64,000 bases of DNA from Oscillospiraceae bacterium (GCA_028692035.1 JAQUYD010000011.1:1-64000), one strand, 5' to 3'. Positions 10,895 to 19,813 are shown, numbered from the stretch's first letter. The notes: generated by a model from the sequence alone, not told the origin. Translations and numbers: made by a program.

Positions 10895-11545
10895 TCAAGA
10901 GGTGCTGTCCTCCGCGCCCAACCCAATCTGTCCAAAGAATTCCGGCACCTCTCCAACAATTACAGTTTCCCCCAGCTCTATGTTGGTTGACACCCCTGTT
11001 TTCATAGAAAATCCGGGGATTACTGCAGAGATCTCTGCGTCAATCTGTAACCAAACCCGGTGGAGGGTTTGGTTGACGCCAGCCTGTGTAAATTGGTGAT
11101 ACAAATTCGTTATCACAACCCCTTCCGGGTGCAGACGAAAAGTGATCGCCGGCCCCCGGCCCGATAGAAACTTCAATCCCGTTAAGGAACCAAGGGGGAT
11201 CGACAGCGTATGAGATGATAAGCCTTGCAGCTTTTCACCCGCTTTTTCCGTAACGGCACTTTTGATTTTGTTTAGCAGCACCGCGTCTGTCTGTAAAGAT
11301 GTGACCCGCCCGGTACCATCCCGGGTCAGCCGGATCATTTGATGGTAAGTGACCCCCATCCGGTCCAATTCTTCCGTTACGGTTTGATGGATGGCCGCGA
11401 CTGCCAAAACCCTCGCCTGATATGACAGCCTATCCTGAATGGTAGGGCTAATCCAGGATCTGATCCACACAAAGAGAAAAATCGGCAAAATCAGCAAAAA
11501 AAAGATTTGGTACAATCTTTTTTTCCATCTTCTTTTTTGAGCCAT
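10895..11545 (-). CDS. yunB: sporulation protein YunB
   Basis: A 216-residue single-pass membrane protein. Basic residues (MAQKRRWKKRLYQ) precede a hydrophobic helix at about 14-32, followed by an extracytoplasmic domain. The conserved YunB features IQDRLSYQARVLAVAAIHQTV, the IPLGSLTGLKFLSGRGP block and the C-terminal ELGETVIVGEVPEFF are present. In Bacillus, yunB is a mother-cell gene needed for normal sporulation, so its presence argues for spore formation. The ATG at 11545 is chosen because it gives the usual short N-terminus; its ribosome site is weak. Confidence 0.9.
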   Translation of the reverse strand: MAQKRRWKKRLYQIFFLLILPIFLFVWIRSWISPTIQDRLSYQARVLAVAAIHQTVTEELDRMGVTYHQMIRLTRDGTGRVTSLQTDAVLLNKIKSAVTEKAGEKLQGLSSHTLSIPLGSLTGLKFLSGRGPAITFRLHPEGVVITNLYHQFTQAGVNQTLHRVWLQIDAEISAVIPGFSMKTGVSTNIELGETVIVGEVPEFFGQIGLGAEDSTS

Positions 11546-11776
11546 CAGCAATACACCCGCCCCCTTTTTCCCAGTATATGAAACGATTGTTCCACTGTGC
11601 GCTGTTTTTTTGTAAATTGCCGCAAGCAATCGATAAAAACAACCGGTCTACGGGTCTTCAGACGAAAAGTCCCGTTTTCCTTTGCCAAATTTTCCGCCGT
11701 TCACGCGGCGGCCAGGGGCGATGGTTCAAAATGCCGTATCAGATTTCGCCAGCAGCTAAAATCTAAAGCCTAAAAC

Positions 11777-11808
11777 AAAAAAGAAAGTGCCGTGGCACTT
11801 TCTTTTTT
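11777..11808 (-). terminator. rho-independent terminator after the XRE membrane regulator
   Basis: A perfect 14-bp stem (AAAAAAGAAAGTGC, 11777-11790, with its complement at 11795-11808) around a CGTG loop, one base past the minus-strand stop codon. It ends in a T run on that strand. Confidence 0.88.
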
Positions 11809-11809
11809 G

Positions 11810-13069
11810 TCATTTCGTAGGATAGATGATTTCCGTCTCATCCGAACGATCAATATCTTCGCCGGACGAGAAAAAGGTATAGGCCGTCTGCCGGTACTGA
11901 ATCCCAAACCGGTCGGTAACGGTCACTTCTATTTCAATTTGCTGCCATTCGCCCTCGGCAAACCGCTCTTGCATTGGAACAGCAGTGGAAATATCCGTGT
12001 AAAAGCCCTGCTGTATGGCCACTCCATTGTCGTAGTTGGGTCTTGGCGTATTTTCATAAAAGTCCACCGCATACTCCCGGTAAATTTTTCCGTCCTTTAT
12101 CATCCGAACCGTTCCGCTGTCAGGATAGTTCGCCAACGCCGGGTAGCGGAAATCGTCGACCATCTGAACTTCTATCATCAAAGTTCCGTTAACTGACAAT
12201 GTGCTGCCAGACCCGCTGATGGCATACCGGCTCAAGTCCCCATCAAAAGAAGGATATATGGATAACAGATAATTATCGAACCCAAAAAGCGTTTCCAACG
12301 CCTCAGATGTCTGCCTCCCCTCTTCTGAAACGGCTGCCATCACATGAATTTCGTGGGAAAGAGGCAAATAGACCGTTCCTTCAAAAATGTTGTTTCCATT
12401 TCCGGACAGATCCATGGTTATGGGTTCAAAATCAGCTCCAGTAAAGGACAGTGTCACCGCCGTGTTTTCCGTGCAGAGTTTTGGTGTAACGGTGAATTTC
12501 ACCTGTACCATTTTGTCAATTGGCAGCAGATTGATTACATCATAATGATAATCCGACAGGATACTCGTCTGCTTTTCCAGCCCTTCTTCTATGCTTGCCC
12601 GCAAAGATGAAACAGTTGCGGACAGCTCCGTCCGCATCCCGGACAGCTCGCTTTGAACCCCGGACAGCTGCCGTTTCAGATCTGAAATTTGTATTTGTGC
12701 ATAGGCGGCGACCGCCGCCAGCGCCAAAACCAACGCCACAGCCGTCAAAACCAATGGCCGTTTACTTTGTTTTTTTAACTTTGCTTCGGATGCCGGGTTT
12801 GCAAACGGCTCGCCGGTCATCTGTTCCAGCCGCTCGTCTGGCGAATCCTCTTTTGCCGCTTCTGGAATGGATTCTTCCAACTGCAGTAGTTCATTTAATG
12901 ATACGCCGAATATCCGGCTAAGTTCTTTTAACTTTTCCAACTCCGGCACCGTCTGGCCCGCTTCCCACTTGGAAACGGCTTGCCGGGACACACCCAGTTT
13001 TTCACCCAATTCCTCTTGTGAAAAATGAAATTTCTTTCTCAGCATCGCAATCTGCTCTGCCAAATTCAT
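11810..13069 (-). CDS. membrane-anchored XRE-family regulator
   Basis: A 419-residue protein. Residues 5-60 form a helix-turn-helix of the Cro/CI type (LGEKLGVSRQAVSKWEAGQ). A linker and one transmembrane helix (LVLTAVALVLALAAVAAYA, about 120-140) lead to a coiled-coil-like stretch and a beta-rich extracellular domain of unknown fold. The layout suggests a regulator that senses an outside signal. The start at 13069 has GAGAGGGTG upstream. It stands alone, convergent with yunB's upstream region and divergent from the HAD gene. Confidence 0.85.
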   Translation of the reverse strand: MNLAEQIAMLRKKFHFSQEELGEKLGVSRQAVSKWEAGQTVPELEKLKELSRIFGVSLNELLQLEESIPEAAKEDSPDERLEQMTGEPFANPASEAKLKKQSKRPLVLTAVALVLALAAVAAYAQIQISDLKRQLSGVQSELSGMRTELSATVSSLRASIEEGLEKQTSILSDYHYDVINLLPIDKMVQVKFTVTPKLCTENTAVTLSFTGADFEPITMDLSGNGNNIFEGTVYLPLSHEIHVMAAVSEEGRQTSEALETLFGFDNYLLSIYPSFDGDLSRYAISGSGSTLSVNGTLMIEVQMVDDFRYPALANYPDSGTVRMIKDGKIYREYAVDFYENTPRPNYDNGVAIQQGFYTDISTAVPMQERFAEGEWQQIEIEVTVTDRFGIQYRQTAYTFFSSGEDIDRSDETEIIYPTK

Positions 13070-13268
13070 GACACCCTCTCCTTTCCTTATTACTGTACCA
13101 AACAACTTGCGGCTTGGCCACCAACCATCGCTTTCTTTTTGTCAACCACTAGTTGCGGATGATTGTTTCACCCCACTTTAGCCCCAAAAAGATACCTTTA
13201 TGCCAGAATGGAAATTGCGCGATGGCATAAACTGTGTTAAACTTTAAAAAAAGTTTGGGGATGAAAGC

Positions 13269-13925
13269 ATGAAAAGCCTGGTCCTTTTTGATTTAGACGG
13301 TACCTTAATCGATTCCATCCAAGACCTGACCGACAGCACAAATTACGCGTTGGCAGAATGCAGCCTACCCCTTCATTCGGTCGAAGAGTATAAATATTTC
13401 GTCGGGAACAGCGTTGACCCGCTGATTCGGCGCGCATTGCCAGAGGGGGAACGAGATAATCAGGCATTGTTTGAGCAGGTTAAAAAGATCTATCTAAACC
13501 GGTATGCCGCGCACAGTAAGGACAAAACGCGCCCATATCCTGGCATTGAAAAACTGCTGGCCCAGTGCAATGAATCTGGCGTTCTGATTGCAGTCGTATC
13601 CAACAAGCCCCACGACATTACCGCAGATGTTGTACGGTACTATTTTCCGAAAATCTGTTTTGCGGCCACCATCGGGCAAAAAGAAGGGATCCCTCAAAAA
13701 CCGGATCCTGCCGGTGTCCGGGAGGTGCTGCGCCTCACCAGCACCTCACCGTCAGACGCTTTGTATGTGGGAGACACTTGGGTCGACATGCAAACGGCCC
13801 AAAACAGCGGCTTACAGTCCTGCGGCGTATTGTGGGGATTTCGCACCCGCCAGGAGCTGGAAGAGCACCACGCTGATTTTATTGTGGCTGATGCGGAAGG
13901 TTTGGCCAAAATAATTTTCGGGTAG
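13269..13925 (+). CDS. HAD-family phosphatase, phosphoglycolate phosphatase-like
   Basis: A 218-residue haloacid dehalogenase hydrolase. Motif I is LFDLDGTLIDS (catalytic Asp pair at residues 8 and 10), motif II VSNKP, and motif IV GDTWVD; the alpha-helical cap inserted after motif I is of the Gph/PPase type. It probably dephosphorylates a small sugar or glycolate phosphate; the substrate cannot be read from the sequence. Its TAG is four bases before the -35 box of the next promoter. Confidence 0.88.
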   Translation: MKSLVLFDLDGTLIDSIQDLTDSTNYALAECSLPLHSVEEYKYFVGNSVDPLIRRALPEGERDNQALFEQVKKIYLNRYAAHSKDKTRPYPGIEKLLAQCNESGVLIAVVSNKPHDITADVVRYYFPKICFAATIGQKEGIPQKPDPAGVREVLRLTSTSPSDALYVGDTWVDMQTAQNSGLQSCGVLWGFRTRQELEEHHADFIVADAEGLAKIIFG

Positions 13926-13928
13926 GGC

Positions 13929-13957
13929 TTGACAATTCGCTTGAGAGTCATTATAAT
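13929..13957 (+). promoter_or_regulatory. consensus sigma-A promoter of the T-box leader
   Basis: TTGACA (13929-13934) and TATAAT (13952-13957) with a 17-base spacer, both perfect consensus. Transcription would start near 13964 and run through the T-box leader. Confidence 0.88.
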
Positions 13958-13963
13958 TCAGAT

Positions 13964-14234
13964 AATTTGATATTGCACCACAAAGGCAATGACGGAGACA
14001 AGCCATTTCAATCGCCCTTTTCAGAGAGCTGTCGTCTGCTGCAAGACAGTATGGGCCGAATCGGCGGATCCCTCCCAAGCCAAGGCACCAAAGCGTTTTG
14101 CGCGAGTAGATGACCTTCGTATGGCTGCGTTAAGGCCGGGGATTTGTTAGAATCCTGTAAAGAGACACGATTGTCGTGTAAGTTGGGTGGTAACGCGGGT
14201 AGATACTCGTCCCAGTTTTGGGGCGGGTTTTTTT
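13964..14234 (+). ncRNA. T-box riboswitch leader, probable AUC (Ile) specifier
   Basis: A T-box leader is recognised by the Stem I motifs (GACGGAGACAAGCC, then CAGAGAGCTG), by the T-box GGGTGGTAACGCGGG (14185-14199) and by the terminator CTCGTCCC / GGGGCGGG (14206-14227) followed by eight T. Pairing GGAG with CUCC and GCC with GGC leaves GGAUCC in the specifier loop. Aligning it with the ileS leader in this window puts AUC (14068-14070) at the specifier position. Uncharged tRNA would favour read-through into the XRE-cupin and acyl-CoA synthetase genes. The T-box call is strong; the codon call is provisional. Confidence 0.88.
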
Positions 14235-14262
14235 ATTTTATTTTGTTTGGAGGAATTTTGTG

Positions 14263-14838
14263 ATGGAAACAAAACTCGTTGAGATTGCAATGCGAATTCG
14301 AGAGCTAAGGGAAATTTTAGAAATCACCCCGGAACAGGCGGCAAAAGTCACCAGTACTACCGTTGAGGAATATCTTTCCTGTGAAAACGGGCAAAAGGAC
14401 TTCTCCTTCACTTTTCTATATCAGTGTGCGAAATTATTCGGTGTGGATATGGTCGAATTGGTCACTGGGGAGAATCCGCGGTTGAGTTTTTACTCGATTG
14501 TCCGCAAAGATGAGGGACTGCCCATCAAACGGCGGGCGGGCTTTAGCTACCAGCACCTAGCCTATCTGTTTAAAAACAAGACCTGTGAGCCCTTTCTCGT
14601 AACCGCCCCCTACTCCGAAACGGAGCAGGACAAACCCATCCACCTTTCTTATCACAAAGGCCAGGAATTCGACTATGTCCTGGAGGGCTCGCTGAAGGTG
14701 CAATTAGAGGATCATTGCGAGATCCTTCACGCGGGAGACGCGATTTACTACAATTCCGGCCACGGGCATGGGATGATTGCTACCGGCGGCAAGGAATGCC
14801 GGTTCATCGCGGTCGTGCTGAAAGAAGAGGAGGAATAG
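14263..14838 (+). CDS. XRE-family regulator with C-terminal cupin domain
   Basis: A 191-residue protein with an N-terminal helix-turn-helix (about residues 8-65, including SCENGQKDFS) and a C-terminal cupin (about 115-185, with HKGQEFDYVLEGSLKVQL and LHAGDAIYYNSGHGHGM). Regulators of this design often bind a small metabolite in the cupin barrel. It begins 30 bases after the T-box terminator with TTGGAGG upstream, and the next gene starts four bases after its stop. The pair therefore forms an operon, and the regulator probably senses a substrate or product of the synthetase. Confidence 0.9.
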   Translation: METKLVEIAMRIRELREILEITPEQAAKVTSTTVEEYLSCENGQKDFSFTFLYQCAKLFGVDMVELVTGENPRLSFYSIVRKDEGLPIKRRAGFSYQHLAYLFKNKTCEPFLVTAPYSETEQDKPIHLSYHKGQEFDYVLEGSLKVQLEDHCEILHAGDAIYYNSGHGHGMIATGGKECRFIAVVLKEEEE

Positions 14839-14842
14839 TCCG

Positions 14843-16513
14843 ATGAAAAATGTAGCGGTAGAAGAACTCTACAAACGCTTTTGTGATACAAGCTTTGATA
14901 AGCAAGGCGTGCTTAAAACTTTTAAACCGGTCTATGAAGAAAACTTTAATTTTGCATATGATGTCGTTGACGAGATCGCCCGTCTGGAGCCGGACCGGCG
15001 CGCAATGGTTTGGTGCAACGACAAGGGTGAGGAAAAAATCTTCACCTTTGACGATCTGCGGCGTTACTCAAATAAAGCTGCCAATCTGTTTGTAAAACAC
15101 GGGGTTAAAAAAGGCGACATGGTCATGCTGGTGCTCAAACGCCACTACCAGTTCTGGTTCTCGATTTTGGCGCTGCACAAAATCGGCGCCGTGACCATCC
15201 CCGCCACCAATTTGCTGACGAAAAAAGATTACGTTTACCGCTTTGCCGCTGCTGACGTTACCTCGATCGTGGCCACTGCCACCGGCGATGTGGCGGAACA
15301 CGTTGAGCGCGCCGGCGAAGAGTATCACGGCCTTACTTCCCGCTTTATCGCCAAGGGCTCCCGCCCTGGATGGATCGACTTTGATGCCGAGCTGGAAGCA
15401 ATGCCGGACGAGTTTCCCCGCGCTGACACCAAAGCGTTGGAGCCGATGCTGATGTATTTTTCGTCCGGCACCACTGGATATCCAAAAATGGTTCTACATG
15501 ACTACACTTATGCCATCGGCCATCTGATCACCGCGAAATACTGGCACAACATCCCCGCAGACGGCCTGCACCTGACCGTATCCGATACCGGCTGGGGCAA
15601 GGCGGTGTGGGGCAAACTGTACGGGCAGTGGCTGGTAGGATGCACTGTCTTTGTATACGATTATGAAAAATTCGTTCCCCATGATCTTTTGAGCCTAATT
15701 GAAAAGTACCGGATCACTTCCTTCTGTGCACCGCCCACCATCTATCGCTTCTTCATCAAAGAAGGCATGGAGGGCCACGACCTGAGCTCACTGAAATACG
15801 CAACCACTGCCGGTGAAGCGCTCAATCCGGAGGTTTACAACCGTTTTTACGAGTATACGGGTTTGAAATTGTACGAGGGCTTTGGCCAGACTGAAACGAC
15901 CTTGACGCTCTCTAATTTGGTGGGGACCACGCCAAAACCCGGATCCATGGGCAAGCCCTCTCCCCTTTATGATATCGCCGTCGTCGACGAAAACGGCAAG
16001 GAAGTACAGCCTGGCCTGGTCGGAGAAATTTGCGTACGCACCGGAAAAGAAAAGCAGGTCGGCCTATTTATGGGCTATTACCGGGATGAGGAAAAGACCC
16101 GCGAGGCTTGGCACGACGGGCTTTACCACACCGGAGACACCGCTTGGATGGATGAGGACGGTTACTACTGGTATGTAGGGCGCACTGACGACGTCATCAA
16201 AGCTTCCGGCTACCGCATTGGGCCGTTTGAGATCGAAAGCGTGCTGATGGAGCATCCTGCTGTGTTGGAATGCGCCGTCACCGGTGCGCCGGATCCTGTT
16301 CGCGGCCAGGTCGTCAAAGCCACGATTGTGCTGACCAAAAATTACGCCCCTTCAGACGAACTCATTAAAGAACTTCAGGTCTATGTGAAAAAGCAGACGG
16401 CTCCATACAAATATCCACGCATTGTTGAATTTGTCAAGGAACTGCCCAAAACGATCAGCGGAAAAATCCGCCGGGTCGATATCCGCAAGGCCAGCGAAGA
16501 AAACGCCAAATAA
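14843..16513 (+). CDS. AMP-forming acyl-CoA synthetase
   Basis: A 556-residue member of the acetyl/medium-chain acyl-CoA synthetase branch of the adenylating superfamily. Visible motifs are MYFSSGTTGYPKMVLHD (P-loop, about 200), YEGFGQTETT (about 345), the hinge GRTDDVIKASGYRIGPFEIES, and the C-terminal catalytic Lys in PKTISGKIRR. It activates a carboxylic acid as its acyl-CoA; chain length is not certain. Control by a T-box with a likely Ile codon suggests the acid feeds an amino-acid pathway, for example 2-methylbutyrate, but that is inference. Confidence 0.9.
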   Translation: MKNVAVEELYKRFCDTSFDKQGVLKTFKPVYEENFNFAYDVVDEIARLEPDRRAMVWCNDKGEEKIFTFDDLRRYSNKAANLFVKHGVKKGDMVMLVLKRHYQFWFSILALHKIGAVTIPATNLLTKKDYVYRFAAADVTSIVATATGDVAEHVERAGEEYHGLTSRFIAKGSRPGWIDFDAELEAMPDEFPRADTKALEPMLMYFSSGTTGYPKMVLHDYTYAIGHLITAKYWHNIPADGLHLTVSDTGWGKAVWGKLYGQWLVGCTVFVYDYEKFVPHDLLSLIEKYRITSFCAPPTIYRFFIKEGMEGHDLSSLKYATTAGEALNPEVYNRFYEYTGLKLYEGFGQTETTLTLSNLVGTTPKPGSMGKPSPLYDIAVVDENGKEVQPGLVGEICVRTGKEKQVGLFMGYYRDEEKTREAWHDGLYHTGDTAWMDEDGYYWYVGRTDDVIKASGYRIGPFEIESVLMEHPAVLECAVTGAPDPVRGQVVKATIVLTKNYAPSDELIKELQVYVKKQTAPYKYPRIVEFVKELPKTISGKIRRVDIRKASEENAK

Positions 16514-16527
16514 ACAATGAGGCCGCC

Positions 16528-16563
16528 AAAAAGCCCCGCAGGTTTTCACCTGTGGGGCTTTTT
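16528..16563 (+). terminator. rho-independent terminator of the acyl-CoA synthetase operon
   Basis: A 15-bp stem (AAAAAGCCCCGCAGG with its complement, one G-T pair) around TTTTCA, 14 bases after the stop codon, ending in five T. Confidence 0.9.
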
Positions 16564-16600
16564 GATTGACCACGGCATCCAAGCCTAAAAGAGTGCAACA

Positions 16601-16631
16601 AAAAATGCCGGTAAAAGCACACCGGCATTTT
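16601..16631 (-). terminator. rho-independent terminator of the zinc-ribbon gene
   Basis: An 11-bp stem (AAAATGCCGGT, 16602-16612, with 16621-16631) and a T run on the minus strand, just past the zinc-ribbon stop codon. Confidence 0.8.
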
Positions 16632-16638
16632 GATTCTT

Positions 16639-17151
16639 TTATTCGCAGCCGCAAGAGGGATTCTCCGGCTGGTCTTCCCCACACGTCTTCTCCGCTTGGC
16701 CGCATGTTTGCGCACAGCCGCAGCCAGGAGTGGCAGAGGTCTCAGGCTCTGTAGATGCCACGTTCATTTCCACATATTGATCTTCTGTTTCATGCTGCAA
16801 CTTTGTGCCGCATTTCATGCAATAAACCGCCTGCAGGTCATTGAGCGTGCCACAATCCGGACACTTTGCTTTATGCCGGGTTTCGTTGATTTTCTGTTCA
16901 TTCTGTTCCAAAACAGCCAGCAGTTCGTCGATTTCTTTTACGCACATATCAACCAATGCGCTGTTTTCTTCCCCGTTTTTACGGAATTTGTAAACGAAAG
17001 CGCCTAATTTTTCATATGATTTTTGAATTTCACCGTTTATTTTTATATTGTTGATCTTCAGTTTGGAAACCTCGACAGCCTCTCCCGCTTTTTTACCAGC
17101 CAAATCAGCCAATCCCTTTGCGGTATTCATAACTTCATTAATATTTGCCAT
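16639..17151 (-). CDS. zinc-ribbon protein with N-terminal helical region
   Basis: A 170-residue protein. Residues 1-95 are mostly helical and charged, like a coiled coil. A zinc ribbon follows (CPDCGTLNDLQAVYCMKCG, about 97-115). The C-terminal 50 residues are acidic and Cys-rich (GCGCAQTCG, SCGCE), which could bind another metal. No enzyme motif is present. It is monocistronic, with its own promoter and terminator. The AAAGGAG site is well placed. Confidence 0.82.
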   Translation of the reverse strand: MANINEVMNTAKGLADLAGKKAGEAVEVSKLKINNIKINGEIQKSYEKLGAFVYKFRKNGEENSALVDMCVKEIDELLAVLEQNEQKINETRHKAKCPDCGTLNDLQAVYCMKCGTKLQHETEDQYVEMNVASTEPETSATPGCGCAQTCGQAEKTCGEDQPENPSCGCE

Positions 17152-17183
17152 AACGATTCTCCTTTCAGCATTTGTATATTTTT

Positions 17184-17212
17184 ATTATACCCCTTTCTGC
17201 CATCCGGGGCAA
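17184..17212 (-). promoter_or_regulatory. sigma-A promoter of the zinc-ribbon gene
   Basis: On the minus strand, TTGCCC (17207-17212) and a perfect TATAAT (17184-17189) are 17 bases apart, about 32 bases before the start codon. Confidence 0.65.
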
Positions 17213-17227
17213 GAAAAAGAAATTTTC

Positions 17228-18703
17228 TTATGGTTCTTCATAAAAACGGGCAATTTCATTTTTGCGCTGCAGCACTGTCTCAAACCGTTCTATGTATTCA
17301 TACGGATATTTGTAATTAAAGATGCGGTGCAGCAATGTCCCACCCGGTTTTCGTAATTTGGAAACGCCCCCCGCGCCCAGCGCGATGATGGAATGGGTCT
17401 CATCCATGATATAGACGTTATAATACCCTTCCATTCCTTCTTTGCAGTACCCCACATTCTCCAAATTTTCCATCGTGTTCTTCTGCCGGTACAGATAATA
17501 CGGCAGGTAAGCCTCCTGCTGGAAACGCTGCCCTGCATAAGAAAGCATATCTGTCACCCGTTGATGCTCCTGCAAATAAAACTCTTTTGCGTGTTGCCCT
17601 AGCCGGGAAGAACGTTTAACCGACAGAGTGTGCAGCGTAATATTCTCCGGTCCAATCCCGATCACTTGGTCGATGGTTCTGCAAAAGCTTTCCAGGCTAT
17701 CGCCGGTCAACCCGGCAATCAAATCCATATTGATATTTTGGTGTCCCGCTTTGCGGGCCATCTCAAAAGCTTCAATCGTTTGGGCCGTCGTATGCCGCCG
17801 CCCAATCTGCTCCAAAACCGCATCGTTCATGGTCTGTGGGTTGATGCTGATCCGGGTAACCCCCCTGCGCTTGAGCATTTCCAACTTTTGTATGGTAATC
17901 GTATCTGGCCGGCCGGCTTCCACTGTATATTCCCGTAGGTGGGAAAGATCAAAATTCTCTTCAATCGCACGGATGATGGCTTCCAACTGATCCGACGAAA
18001 TCGCCGTCGGCGTTCCCCCGCCAAAATAGACGGTTTCTAGCCGCAGGCCCAGCCCCTTCACAATTGGCGCCACATACTGAATCTCACGGATCAGCAGGGT
18101 CACATATTCCGGGATCAACTTTTTCGCCCGTTCAATCGAATGAGAAACAAAGGAGCAGTAATTGCAACGGGAGGGACAGAATGGAATAGAAATATACAAA
18201 CTAAAAGATTCGGGCCGGGACAGATCTAAAATCCCTTTCTCTTTATTTGCTGTGCGCAGCAAAAGATCAATTTTTTCATCCGACACAAAGTAATCTCGGT
18301 TCAGATGCTCCCGAATCTGCGCATCGTCCATTCCCCGTTCTCGGTACCGGTAGATCAGCCGTACCGGCCGCACGCCGGTCAGCATCCCCCACGCTAGCAG
18401 AATTCCCGTAGCTTCGGTCAGTTGTGTGTACAGCATCCGGCATAAATGATACTCGCAAAACCGCTCCGGATCTTTTTCATCCGGAACGCCCTGAAACGTT
18501 TCCTCTCGCAGGATGCCATCCATTCTGGTCGCAACTTGCAGTTCTACTTTTCCGTCCGGCAAACTGGCGGATCTTGTGTAAATACATTCCCCTTCACACA
18601 TTTCTTTTTGTGCAACAACACGCACTTTCTGATCATGAAAAAACATATTGGCCAGGGATTCCAATTCATATTTATAAGAATGGCCATCTAATATCAAATT
18701 CAT
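17228..18703 (-). CDS. hemZ: radical SAM coproporphyrinogen III oxidase-like protein HemZ
   Basis: A 491-residue radical SAM enzyme. The iron-sulfur motif is CPSRCNYCSF (about residue 175), preceded by SLYISIPF; GGGTPTAIS follows. The long N-terminal extension is the mark of HemZ rather than HemN/HemW. HemZ is annotated as an oxygen-independent coproporphyrinogen dehydrogenase, but in clostridia without a full haem pathway its true substrate is unsure. It sits two bases after the MBL gene, as last gene of the rel-dtd-MBL-hemZ unit. Confidence 0.9.
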   Translation of the reverse strand: MNLILDGHSYKYELESLANMFFHDQKVRVVAQKEMCEGECIYTRSASLPDGKVELQVATRMDGILREETFQGVPDEKDPERFCEYHLCRMLYTQLTEATGILLAWGMLTGVRPVRLIYRYRERGMDDAQIREHLNRDYFVSDEKIDLLLRTANKEKGILDLSRPESFSLYISIPFCPSRCNYCSFVSHSIERAKKLIPEYVTLLIREIQYVAPIVKGLGLRLETVYFGGGTPTAISSDQLEAIIRAIEENFDLSHLREYTVEAGRPDTITIQKLEMLKRRGVTRISINPQTMNDAVLEQIGRRHTTAQTIEAFEMARKAGHQNINMDLIAGLTGDSLESFCRTIDQVIGIGPENITLHTLSVKRSSRLGQHAKEFYLQEHQRVTDMLSYAGQRFQQEAYLPYYLYRQKNTMENLENVGYCKEGMEGYYNVYIMDETHSIIALGAGGVSKLRKPGGTLLHRIFNYKYPYEYIERFETVLQRKNEIARFYEEP

Positions 18704-18705
18704 CG

Positions 18706-19329
18706 TTATTGTCCCATAAATCGATTGTATTTTCGTTCCTGCTCTAAGGAAGTTTCGCCCTCATGCCCAGGATAAACCAGTCGATCGCCTTCTAAAGCGG
18801 CTAACTTTTTTAAAGAAGCCCCCATGGCCCGGCTATCTCCGCCGTAGAAATCGCAGCGGCCACAGGTACCGCGAAAAAGCGTATCACCGGAAAAAACCGC
18901 ATTTTCGTAAAGATAACATACAGAACCTTTGGTGTGCCCAGGCGTCGCTATAACTGTAAAGCTCATTCCACTTATATTGATTTCCTCTCCATCTTCCAGC
19001 AGCCGGTCAGCTTCTAGATGCAGCTTATCTGGTATCTGGGAGAGCATGCCCTTATACACCCGTTCTGGCTCCCGCAAAAGTTCCTCGTCCGCCTCGCCAA
19101 CCATCACCGGCACCTGCGGATAGCGCGCCTTGAGTTCTTTGACCGCCCCCACGTGGTCAAAGTGGCCATGGGTCAGCAAAATCGCTTCTAACGGTTTTCC
19201 CAACTGTTCTAATATGGTCTCAATCCGTTCAAAATCGTCACCCGGATCGATCAGCACACAGGCCGCATCGTTCCAGATAAAATAACAGTTGGCTCTCACC
19301 GTTCCGACTACTAACGTTTTAATATTCAT
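18706..19329 (-). CDS. MBL-fold metallo-hydrolase, glyoxalase II-like
   Basis: A 207-residue metallo-beta-lactamase-fold hydrolase. The metal-binding motif LLTHGHFDHVGAV (about 50-62), the later His in ATPGHTKGSV (about 130) and Asp in FSGDTLFRG are intact. Such proteins hydrolyse thioesters such as hydroxyacylglutathione analogues; the physiological substrate is unknown. It overlaps dtd by four bases (ATGA) and is followed at once by hemZ, a gene order common in Clostridia. Confidence 0.92.
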   Translation of the reverse strand: MNIKTLVVGTVRANCYFIWNDAACVLIDPGDDFERIETILEQLGKPLEAILLTHGHFDHVGAVKELKARYPQVPVMVGEADEELLREPERVYKGMLSQIPDKLHLEADRLLEDGEEINISGMSFTVIATPGHTKGSVCYLYENAVFSGDTLFRGTCGRCDFYGGDSRAMGASLKKLAALEGDRLVYPGHEGETSLEQERKYNRFMGQ

Positions 19330-19793
19330 TTTACGCCTCGTTTCATCATTTCATCGGTGTCCAGCATCAGCGTTACCGGCCCATCGTTTTGGATATAGAC
19401 CTGCATATCCGCGCCGAATTGCCCGGTGGCTACTTTTTTTACACCGCTGCGCTTGGCCGCTTCGATAAAATATTCATAAAGGGGAACCGCCGTCTCAGGG
19501 CGGGCCGCCGCCACAAAGGAGGGGCGCCGTCCCTTTTTGCAGTCGCCATACAGGGTAAATTGGGAAACGATCAGCATCTCCCCGTCTATATCCTGCAAGG
19601 ACAGGTTCATCTTTTCCTGATCGTCGGTAAAAATCCGAAGATGAACCAGCTTGTCCACCAAAAAATCACAATGCTGCTGCGTGTCGCCTTCTGTAATGCC
19701 CAGCAGCACCATCAGCCCCGGCCCAATCTGGCCGGACACTTCCCCGCCGATCTCCACGCGAGAAGCCTGCACCCGCTGCACAATCACGCGCAT
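19326..19793 (-). CDS. dtd: D-aminoacyl-tRNA deacylase
   Basis: A 155-residue chirality-proofreading enzyme that frees tRNA from D-amino acids and from misattached glycine. Both active-site motifs are present: SQFTLYGD (about 77-84) and NDGPVTLMLDT near the C-terminus. The N-terminus MRVIVQRVQASRVEI is canonical. It lies 20 bases after the rel gene with AGGAGGAAAG upstream and is translationally coupled to the MBL gene. Confidence 0.97.
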   Translation of the reverse strand: MRVIVQRVQASRVEIGGEVSGQIGPGLMVLLGITEGDTQQHCDFLVDKLVHLRIFTDDQEKMNLSLQDIDGEMLIVSQFTLYGDCKKGRRPSFVAAARPETAVPLYEYFIEAAKRSGVKKVATGQFGADMQVYIQNDGPVTLMLDTDEMMKRGVK

Positions 19794-19813
19794 ATGTCTT
19801 TCCTCCTCGTTGT

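Noticed and set aside
14066-14070. GGA (Gly) as the specifier of the first T-box
   Set aside because: GGA also lies in the loop, but alignment with the ileS leader and distance to the CUCC helix favour AUC. It is kept as an alternative only.
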